5,250 bases of DNA. Source: an uncultured Pseudomonadales bacterium (GTDB taxonomy: Bacteria > Pseudomonadota > Gammaproteobacteria > Pseudomonadales > Porticoccaceae). Numbering within the stretch: the first letter of the stretch is position 1; each line of letters starts with the position of its first letter. A model generated the notes under the pieces. The model searched no databases. It was given only the letters and a program-made list of their open reading frames with translations, and was not told the origin of the DNA. The stretch covers positions 1-5,250 of the forward strand of contig CAJQJT010000217.1 in assembly GCA_905478725.1 (NCBI GenBank), given 5' to 3'. Shown here one piece after another: positions 1 through 4,829 of the stretch. The translations under genes and the position numbers were made by a program.

Positions 1-179
1 CTCAAAATCGCTCTTGAAAGTTAGTTCTTTCAGCCCCGACTTCAAGCATCACTCCACCAAAATCTCATTTCGTCTTTTGGCTGCCGCATTCTGCTCTACT
101 CTCGTTTCTAAGCGTTTTATTGACCTTTTGCTTTGACTTTAAATCTCATAATTGTGCTTGTATATCAGTACCTGTGAGC
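1..179. other. Leader stretch without a recognisable gene
   Basis: I see no supportable gene here. The plus strand is pyrimidine-rich between about 30 and 140. The only open stretch entering from the left edge in a plus frame (2 to about 135) ends after roughly 45 codons, and its product looks like no family I know. The minus-strand ATG candidates (for example at 49) reach stops within about 15 codons. A small AT-rich inverted repeat (TGAAAG at 15-20, CTTTCA at 27-32) is present, but it has no T-tract and is a weak terminator candidate at best. Confidence 0.5.
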
Positions 180-209
180 TTGACAGTCCCCTTACGCACA
201 TGGCATAAC
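180..209 (+). promoter_or_regulatory. Sigma-70-type promoter of the ion channel gene
   Basis: A perfect -35 box, TTGACA, lies at 180-185. After an 18-bp spacer comes CATAAC at 204-209, which matches TATAAT at four of six positions. It is preceded by TG at 201-202, the extended -10 motif. Transcription would start near 215-217 and give a leader of about 60 nt before the ATG at 276. It is the best housekeeping-type promoter in the window. The assignment rests on consensus matching only. Confidence 0.6.
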
Positions 210-214
210 TGCCC

Positions 215-275
215 GCAGATAAAAATTTATTTGGCATGTTAATGCCAAGAAAAGTGCGATGGGGGCAGATAAAAA
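215..275 (+). repeat. 11-bp direct repeat flanking a 7-bp-arm hairpin in the channel leader
   Basis: GCAGATAAAAA occurs at 215-225 and again at 265-275, exactly 50 bp apart. The second copy ends immediately before the start codon. Between them is a perfect inverted repeat, TTGGCAT (231-237) and ATGCCAA (242-248), around the loop GTTA. The hairpin would lie in the 5' untranslated RNA just downstream of the predicted transcription start. It could act as an RNA hairpin or as an operator-like palindrome. The symmetry is seen directly; any regulatory role is inference. Confidence 0.5.
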
Positions 276-1184
276 ATGATGCTGAGTCAGCAGAGGGTTA
301 TGTCGATCCTCAATAAGAGCAACGACGGTGACCGAATTAGTCGCGGCTGTGATATGTTTCTGTCGATACTGATTGTGCTGAATTTAATCGCCGTGTGTCT
401 CGAATCGGTTGAGAGCTTCAATAGCCTTTATCGAACACCGCTGATAATTTTTGAAGCTATTTCGGTGACTATTTTTTTAGTCGAATACTGCCTGCGTATC
501 TGGTCAGTTGCCGCGGACGAAGACAACAAGTCCGCCACGGCAAGTGGGCGTCGGTTTGGCTATCTGTTTAGTTTTACCGGGATTATTGATTTGCTGGCGA
601 TCTTGCCCAGCGTGCTGCCCCTGGTAATGGGTGGCGTAGATTTGCGCTGGCTGCGAGTGCTTCGTCTGGTGCGCCTGTTGAAGATTTCACATTACTCATC
701 AGCCCTTGAAGACCTCTTTTCTGCGATCTACCAAGAACGTCGTTCCTTTTTTGCAGCACTTTATCTGATGGGTATTGCGCTGTTTTTGTCTAGCTCGCTG
801 ATGTATCTCGCCGAATACGACGCTCAACCTGAGAAATTTGCCTCAATCCCACAAACTATGTGGTGGGCACTGATTACACTGACCACCGTCGGCTACGGTG
901 ATGTCTATCCGATTACACCTTTGGGGCAGACTATTGGCGCCTTTACTGCCCTACTGGGTGTCTGCACTGTGGCTCTACTCACTGGTATTGTTGCCTCGGC
1001 CTTTTCCAATCAAATGGCGCGGCGGGAAGCTATTTTTGAAGCCGAAATTACCTCTGCGTTAAGCGATGGCGTGGTGACTGACGATGAGCAGTGTCACATT
1101 GAGGAATTGCGCGAGAAATTTAAAATTACCGAAGAGCATGCTAAGGCAATTTTTGCATTGATCGAAGAAAAGCGCGGCCACTAA
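276..1184 (+). CDS. Voltage-gated potassium channel (ion transporter family), six transmembrane segments
   Basis: This 302-residue inner-membrane protein has the full Kv-type layout. S1 is at about 26-44, S2 at 55-78 and S3 at 95-115. The S4 voltage sensor at 121-136 has R124, R127, R130, R133 and K136 at every third position. S5 is at 157-180, a pore helix at 188-199, the potassium filter TVGYGD at 204-209 and S6 at 215-245. The filter predicts K+ selectivity, and the regular S4 charges predict real voltage gating. The C-terminal tail (246-302) is charged and helical and lacks an RCK/TrkA-N domain. It has an S-D-G-V-V-T-D-D-E stretch followed by two predicted helices. The ATG at 276 is preferred because a GGGGG (261-265) lies 10 nt upstream. 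ATG 279 is adjacent and cannot be excluded, while Met9 (300) has poorly spaced purines. The gene runs convergently into the stator operon, with 50 bp between stop codons. Its physiological role (membrane potential or K+ balance) is inferred from the family. Confidence 0.93.
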   Translation: MMLSQQRVMSILNKSNDGDRISRGCDMFLSILIVLNLIAVCLESVESFNSLYRTPLIIFEAISVTIFLVEYCLRIWSVAADEDNKSATASGRRFGYLFSFTGIIDLLAILPSVLPLVMGGVDLRWLRVLRLVRLLKISHYSSALEDLFSAIYQERRSFFAALYLMGIALFLSSSLMYLAEYDAQPEKFASIPQTMWWALITLTTVGYGDVYPITPLGQTIGAFTALLGVCTVALLTGIVASAFSNQMARREAIFEAEITSALSDGVVTDDEQCHIEELREKFKITEEHAKAIFALIEEKRGH

Positions 1185-1243
1185 TGCATTTTTAATCGGT
1201 TATTCGCTGGCCGCTAACCTATTTGGCAGCTCTGTTAGCCGCC
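1174..1243. repeat. Overlapping inverted repeats in the convergent gene gap (weak terminator candidate)
   Basis: Two competing inverted repeats span the gap between the channel stop (1182-1184) and the second motB stop (1235-1237). GCGGCCA (1174-1180) pairs with TGGCCGC (1208-1214). Separately, GCTAAC (1213-1218) pairs with GTTAGC (1234-1239), extended by GGC/GCC after one mismatch. Both involve 1208-1214, so they are mutually exclusive. Neither is followed by a clear T-tract in either direction. A classical intrinsic terminator is therefore not demonstrated, although the position between convergent genes is suitable. Confidence 0.3.
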
Positions 1244-2464
1244 GTCGATAATCACTTCAATGCGCCGGTTTTTAGAGCGGCCTGCGGGGGAGTCATTAGC
1301 TACCAGTGGTTTGGTGTCAGCCAGGCCAGTGACCGAGACGCGCCCATCATCAATTGCTGAGCTGTTTAACAGGTAGTCTGCCACTGCCGCTGAACGAGCT
1401 GCGGAAAGGTCCCAGTTGGAGCGAAACCGTTCGCTAAAGGCCATGGGAATATTATCGGTGTGGCCTTCAATCGTAATCAGCCCAGAGCCGTCGGCAATCG
1501 AGGCGCCAACCTTATCCAGCAGCGGCTTAAAAGCTGGCTGCAGATCTGCGTAACCACTGCGAAACGAACCGCGCTCGGCGAGGCGCACAATAATTTTGTC
1601 GCCATCGCGCTCAACCTCCGCCAGACCCTCGGCAATCTCATCGCTTAGGCGTGCACGAATTTTCTCATATTGATCGGCAATTGCCTGCTCGCCAGCTTCA
1701 TCGCCGCGACCGCTAAGATCTCCATCAAGGGTCTCTGGCGAGGCATCCACGACCTCAATTTGTGATTGCACCTGGGCCTGGGCAGAGGCTACCTTGGCAT
1801 AGATTTCTAAATCTGACTGCATGAGTTGGGCGCCAGATTTCGTTTTATTGGCCTCTCCCTGCCTGCCTGTCTTGGCATCGGCTACCACTTCAACTACCAG
1901 CTGCTTGTCTTTGACTGTGACCTTCACCTTGCCTTCAGCAATTTCTTTGGCGAGAGATTTTTTCAATACTTCAATATCAGCGTTGGTGTCAAAATCATTC
2001 TTTTTTAGGGCATCTTTTAATTCTGGGTCTTCTGGCTGTGGCTCGGCTGTTGTCTGCTCTTGGATTACATCTAATAGTGTCGGATCCACTTTGGCGGTTT
2101 TGTACTGCTTGGCAATAATATTGTCAGCAGTAGGCTGCTCTACCGTTGGGACAATTTTTTGCACGCCAAATTTGTCGTTCATAGAACCACTGACTTCTTT
2201 GTATTTGGGCACATTCATATGGGCAAAGGAGAGAATCAAGACAAAGAAGGCCATTAGCAGCGTGGCCATATCGGCAAAGGTTGCCATCCACGCCGGCGCG
2301 CCACTTTTACAGGGCGGGCAGTCCGGCTCTTCTGCGGGCTCTTGCGCTGGTGGCGGCGGTTTGGGCGCGACAGCTTCTTCCGCAGCCGTCTCGTCAACAA
2401 TAGCCTCTTCGACCTCTGCTTCGATGGCAGCGTCGGGCTTGATGTCGTCTAGTTCATCTGCCAT
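1235..2464 (-). CDS. motB: Second MotB/PomB-type flagellar stator protein (paralogue B2)
   Basis: This 409-residue protein is the last gene of the stator operon. It has an acidic, proline-rich cytoplasmic tail (1-48, with PKPPPP) and a CPPC motif at 49-52. A single transmembrane helix follows at about 57-79. D65 in T-F-A-D-M is the expected ion-binding aspartate (family equivalents are Asp24 of Vibrio PomB and Asp32 of E. coli MotB). A plug-like stretch VPKYK (85-89) comes next. A long linker leads to a C-terminal OmpA-like peptidoglycan-binding domain with GHTDN (334-338), SNWDLSAARS (349-358) and NRRIEV (399-404). Residues 171-200 resemble 273-304, an internal duplication of the domain's entry strand. 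The protein is about 90 residues longer than Vibrio PomB. It starts 23 bp after the B1 stop, behind a perfect AGGAGG. Its transmembrane and C-terminal parts are close to B1, while the middle is strongly diverged. The role as a stator subunit is well supported. Whether it replaces or partners B1 is unknown. Confidence 0.94.
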   Translation of the reverse strand: MADELDDIKPDAAIEAEVEEAIVDETAAEEAVAPKPPPPAQEPAEEPDCPPCKSGAPAWMATFADMATLLMAFFVLILSFAHMNVPKYKEVSGSMNDKFGVQKIVPTVEQPTADNIIAKQYKTAKVDPTLLDVIQEQTTAEPQPEDPELKDALKKNDFDTNADIEVLKKSLAKEIAEGKVKVTVKDKQLVVEVVADAKTGRQGEANKTKSGAQLMQSDLEIYAKVASAQAQVQSQIEVVDASPETLDGDLSGRGDEAGEQAIADQYEKIRARLSDEIAEGLAEVERDGDKIIVRLAERGSFRSGYADLQPAFKPLLDKVGASIADGSGLITIEGHTDNIPMAFSERFRSNWDLSAARSAAVADYLLNSSAIDDGRVSVTGLADTKPLVANDSPAGRSKNRRIEVIIDGG

Positions 2465-2472
2465 ATCAGCGT

Positions 2473-2478
2473 CCTCCT
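2473..2478 (-). promoter_or_regulatory. Strong ribosome binding site of the second motB
   Basis: On the minus strand a perfect AGGAGG lies 8 nt upstream of the ATG at 2464, inside the 23-bp gap after the first motB. The upstream motB has only a poor purine stretch. This paralogue therefore appears to be translated independently and efficiently rather than being a coupled leftover. Confidence 0.75.
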
Positions 2479-2487
2479 ACTATGAAA

Positions 2488-3681
2488 TTAGGAACCATCG
2501 ACAATCACCTCGATACGGCGGTTGCGCGCACGACCCGCAGCAGTATTGTTCGACTCAATGGGTCTGGTGTCGGCAAACCCAGCGACGGTGATGGCGCCCT
2601 GATCAAGCTCGGAGTTCTGGGAAAAAAAGTCAGCCACAGAGGCGGAGCGGGCAGCGGAGAGGTCCCAGTTGGAATTAAATCGCTCGCTGAAAGCCACTGG
2701 AATATTGTCGGTGTGGCCTTCGACACGGACCTTGCCCTTGGCCGCCGATAGAGAATCGCCAACCCGAGTTAGCAACCCGGCAAAGCCCGGCTGGAGGTTG
2801 GCACTGCCGGAGACAAATGAGCCTTGGCTGGCGAGGCGAACAATGATTTTGTCGCCATCGCGCTCGACTTCAGCGAGTCCGTTCTGAATGTCGGCCGCAA
2901 GGGATAGACGTATCTGTTGGTACTGATCTTCGACATCTTGACGCCGTTGGTCGGCACTACCGCCGGAGGACTGACTGCTGTCGCTATCTGATTGAGAGCC
3001 ACCGCTCTGATCTCCTGAGGCCAACTGCTGTTTACGCACCTGTATCTCTGTGGATAGAGTTGACTGTAGGTCGACCACTTTAGAGGCTACTTCAATGGTG
3101 ACTTGACTGACCGGGCCTCCGGCGCCTTGCCCACTGTCGTCCTTGTCCTGACCTCCGCTGCTACTGTCTGAGCGCAACTCAACGACCACTTTATTATCTT
3201 CGATGCTAACCACTACTTGGCCCTGCTCGATCTGCTCTGCAAGTGCTTCCTGAACACTGCGGAATTCTTGCTGAGTTTTAAAATCAGCCGCTTTGGACTC
3301 AGTTTTTTTGACAATAAACTCTTGGGTGATATCTTCAGAGCGCTGGCGCTTTTGGTCAATCACTGTCGGCTCTGCTAGCGCAGGAGTGTATTCCTGCTTG
3401 ACCAGACTAGTAGCAGTGGGGATAGAGATTTTTGGGACTATTCGGGCAACACCAAAAGCCGATCTCAGAGAACCGGCAATTTGTTTGTATTTGGGTACAC
3501 TAACTTCGGCAAATGAGAGCAGCAAGACAAAGAAAGCCATCAGCAGGGTCGCCATATCGGCAAAGGTCGCCATCCACGCCGGCGCGCCACCTTTGCAGGG
3601 TGGGCAATCCTCAGCCGGAGCCGGAGCTGGTTCTTGAGCGCCGGCTGGTGAAGCCTGATCTAGATCTTGGTCATCTGCCAT
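2488..3681 (-). CDS. motB: First MotB/PomB-type flagellar stator protein (paralogue B1)
   Basis: This 397-residue B subunit follows the A subunit after only 8 bp. It has a short cytoplasmic tail (1-25), CPPCK at 26-30 and one transmembrane helix at about 34-57. D42 in T-F-A-D-M is the ion-binding aspartate. The plug region VPKYKQIAGSLRSAFG (62-77) closely recalls the equivalent part of Vibrio PomB. A variable periplasmic linker includes a Ser/Gly/Gln/Asp low-complexity run at about 222-243. The OmpA-like peptidoglycan-binding domain has GHTDN (322-326), SNWDLSAARS (337-346) and NRRIEV (387-392). Residues 147-176 duplicate the entry segment of that domain (261-292). Upstream of the ATG there is no strong Shine-Dalgarno, only CTAAGACA, so translational coupling to the A gene is likely. 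Of the two paralogues this one is closer to canonical PomB in its plug. It probably forms the basic stator with the A subunit. Sodium use is an inference from the PomA-like partner. Confidence 0.95.
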   Translation of the reverse strand: MADDQDLDQASPAGAQEPAPAPAEDCPPCKGGAPAWMATFADMATLLMAFFVLLLSFAEVSVPKYKQIAGSLRSAFGVARIVPKISIPTATSLVKQEYTPALAEPTVIDQKRQRSEDITQEFIVKKTESKAADFKTQQEFRSVQEALAEQIEQGQVVVSIEDNKVVVELRSDSSSGGQDKDDSGQGAGGPVSQVTIEVASKVVDLQSTLSTEIQVRKQQLASGDQSGGSQSDSDSSQSSGGSADQRRQDVEDQYQQIRLSLAADIQNGLAEVERDGDKIIVRLASQGSFVSGSANLQPGFAGLLTRVGDSLSAAKGKVRVEGHTDNIPVAFSERFNSNWDLSAARSASVADFFSQNSELDQGAITVAGFADTRPIESNNTAAGRARNRRIEVIVDGS

Positions 3682-3689
3682 TGTCTTAG

Positions 3690-4442
3690 TTACGCAGCCG
3701 CTAGCTTAGAGCGTGCTTTCGGACCCAGGAAGGATGCCAGGAAGTCGCTGAGTACGCGGGGGTTGCCGCCATCTTGAATAAATAATATGCCTTCAATAAT
3801 CAGCTCATTGTTGGCAGCTTCTAGCTCTGCCTGGTTTTCCAATTTCATGGCGATCGGCAAGCAGATCACATTGGCCAAAATGGCACCGTACATGGTGGTC
3901 AACAGCGCCACCGCCATAGCGGGTCCAATGGACTTTGGATCACCCATATTGCCAAGCATCTGCACCAGACCAATCAAGGTGCCAATCATGCCCATGGCCG
4001 GCGCAATTTCACCCCAGGCGGAGAAGATTTTCGCGCCTCGCGCGTGGCGCATTTTAGTGCTGGTCAACTCTCTGTCCAGGGAGCTTTTGATGATCAATGG
4101 ATCTGTGCCGTCAACGAGCATAGAAACAGCTTTGGACATAAATGGGTTGTCGATTTCCTGACCTTCGAGGGCGATCATGCCGTCTTTCCGGGCGATAGTC
4201 GCAAGCTCAACAATTTGTTCAATCAATGTTGCGGGCTCGTCGATTTTATTTTTAAAGGTCTTGCCCATAACGCCAACAGCACCGAGAAACTCTCCCAGTG
4301 AAGAGCGGAACATAACAACCATGATTGAGCCGCCAACCACGATCAGTAACGACGGGGTATCGATAAATGCAGCCATATCGTCGATCGCCATAAAGATCAA
4401 ACCGAAGGCACCGAGCAGGCCAATAATCGTTGCGATATCCAT
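3690..4442 (-). CDS. pomA: MotA/PomA-type flagellar stator A subunit
   Basis: This 250-residue inner-membrane protein has the usual four transmembrane helices (about 2-20, 29-46, 144-165 and 174-197). A large cytoplasmic loop lies between helices 2 and 3. The loop carries R85, K86, E93 and E96, in the region where PomA/MotA meets the rotor protein FliG. The sequence runs nearly parallel to Vibrio PomA with a constant offset of three residues. P148 matches P151, while T155 and T183 match T158 and T186, residues associated with sodium conduction. GNPRV (226-230) and GPAMAVALLTTMYGA (173-187) are also PomA-like. The three missing residues fall in the loop after helix 1, which here contains D21-D22. 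D28 matches PomA Asp31. The ATG at 4442 has AAGGAA (4448-4453) 5 nt upstream. It is the first gene of an A-B1-B2 operon. The length is normal for the family, without the long tail seen in Zorya ZorA. Sodium rather than proton coupling is likely but inferred. Confidence 0.96.
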   Translation of the reverse strand: MDIATIIGLLGAFGLIFMAIDDMAAFIDTPSLLIVVGGSIMVVMFRSSLGEFLGAVGVMGKTFKNKIDEPATLIEQIVELATIARKDGMIALEGQEIDNPFMSKAVSMLVDGTDPLIIKSSLDRELTSTKMRHARGAKIFSAWGEIAPAMGMIGTLIGLVQMLGNMGDPKSIGPAMAVALLTTMYGAILANVICLPIAMKLENQAELEAANNELIIEGILFIQDGGNPRVLSDFLASFLGPKARSKLAAA

Positions 4443-4575
4443 GAATATTCCTTACACATTTTAGAAATTTTGGTCGCCCGATTCGGGAATCCGGCGGCGG
4501 TAATAGTTGCTCTGCGGTCCTTCAAGCGCCCAATTTGTCACTGGCAGAGCTGGCTCACTATTTGACTATCACTAT

Positions 4576-4602
4576 ATATCGGCAGCTGTGCCGAAATATT
4601 GA
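4576..4602 (-). promoter_or_regulatory. Candidate sigma-28 (FliA) promoter of the stator operon
   Basis: Read on the minus strand, the -10 is GCCGATAT (4576-4583), seven of eight matches to GCCGATAA. The -35 is TCAATATT (4595-4602), five of eight to TAAAGTTT, with the correct 11-nt spacer. It lies about 130 nt upstream of pomA. Stator genes are late, FliA-dependent genes in many flagellated gammaproteobacteria, which makes the assignment reasonable. A 6-bp-arm inverted repeat, TCGGCA-GCTG-TGCCGA (4579-4594), overlaps the -10 and could be an operator or chance. Confidence 0.45.
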
Positions 4603-4639
4603 GGCCCGCTCCTGTCCAGGCAGAATGATTTAGCTATAT

Positions 4640-4666
4640 TGGAGTTATTGACCTAGCTGCCGATTG
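4640..4666 (+). promoter_or_regulatory. Candidate sigma-28-like promoter facing the lipoprotein gene
   Basis: On the plus strand GCCGATTG (4659-4666) matches six of eight bases of the FliA -10. TGGAGTTA (4640-4647), 11 nt upstream, matches five of eight of the -35. The core is part of a perfect 10-bp inverted repeat with the opposite promoter: ATCGGCAGCT at 4578-4587 and AGCTGCCGAT at 4655-4664. Transcription would start near 4673 and give a leader of roughly 155 nt. It is weaker than the minus-strand candidate. Confidence 0.3.
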
Positions 4667-4746
4667 TTAAATTTAGTCTTGTTACGGTCAAATTGCAGTG
4701 CTGGGATATTGTAAGTTATGCTGCTATGCCAGTGTAACTTGATTTT

Positions 4747-4804
4747 TAAAGACGTCGCAAAGCAACGGAGGTCAAATCCCAGGAAATGACCTAACGTCTA
4801 TTTA
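4747..4804 (+). ncRNA. Foldable leader element upstream of the lipoprotein gene (possible cis-regulatory RNA)
   Basis: Two nested perfect stems are visible. The outer one is AGACGT (4750-4755) with ACGTCT (4794-4799). As an alternative it is extended by TAAA/TTTA when two bases are bulged. The inner one is AGGTCA (4769-4774) with TGACCT (4787-4792), closing a 12-nt loop. The 5' side between the stems is a 13-nt internal loop with GCAAAGC then ACGG. The 3' side has a single A. GCAAAGC followed by ACGG recalls the central conserved segment of class I cyclic-di-GMP (GEMM) riboswitches. The other GEMM hallmarks, a GGCAAACC strand with a GAAA-capped hairpin and a downstream GCCGGGTT-like receptor, are not present. 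It is therefore not a canonical member. The element ends 25 nt before the GTG start, so it could influence translation. Confidence 0.35.
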
Positions 4805-4816
4805 GCTGCACATATC

Positions 4817-4822
4817 AGGAGG
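4817..4822 (+). promoter_or_regulatory. Ribosome binding site fixing the GTG start of the lipoprotein
   Basis: A perfect AGGAGG sits 7 nt upstream of GTG 4830. The reading frame has no in-frame ATG until well inside the domain (codon 116). This site therefore decides the start and shows that the gene uses GTG. Confidence 0.8.
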
Positions 4823-4829
4823 CTCCACC

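Larger units (their letters stand above)
4443..4829. other. Divergent intergenic region between the stator operon and the lipoprotein gene
   Basis: This 387-bp stretch has no supportable gene. It holds the ribosome site of pomA, two outward-facing sigma-28-like promoter candidates and a foldable leader element. It also holds the AGGAGG of the lipoprotein. An 8-bp direct repeat, GGTCAAAT, occurs at 4686-4693 and 4770-4777. Housekeeping-type boxes on the plus strand are weak: TTGACC at 4648 and TTGCAG at 4693 with TATGCT at 4717. I do not call either. Confidence 0.6.

Noticed and set aside
15..32. Inverted repeat TGAAAG-TTAGTT-CTTTCA as a terminator
   Set aside because: It is AT-rich with only 6-bp arms, and no T-tract follows on either strand.
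2..138. Possible 3' end of a plus-strand gene entering from the left edge
   Set aside because: Only about 45 open codons with no recognisable family pattern; the neighbouring frames have early stops.
1821..2591. Long open frame of 256 codons on the plus strand opposite the motB genes
   Set aside because: It lies antisense to the second motB and runs through the start of the operon junction. Its Ser/Ala-rich composition mirrors the coding strand, and the opposite frame has clear MotB motifs.
1235..4442. Zorya-type defence system (ZorA/ZorB) or ExbBD/TolQR motor
   Set aside because: The A subunit has normal PomA length and motifs, without the long ZorA tail. The B subunits have PomB-like plugs, and no other Zorya gene is present. 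ExbD/TolR lack this OmpA-like domain.
4443..4700. Sigma-54 promoter for the stator operon
   Set aside because: I found no TGGC-N8-TTGC-like pair at the right spacing on the minus strand.
4648..4722. Sigma-70 promoter for the lipoprotein (TTGACC at 4648, or TTGCAG at 4693 with TATGCT at 4717)
   Set aside because: The first has no acceptable -10 at 16-18 bp. The second matches only three of six bases at -35. Neither is better than chance in an AT-rich intergenic region.
4747..4804. Calling the leader a canonical class I cyclic-di-GMP riboswitch
   Set aside because: Only the GCAAAGC-ACGG core matches. The GGCAAACC strand, the GAAA-capped hairpin and the tetraloop receptor segment are missing.
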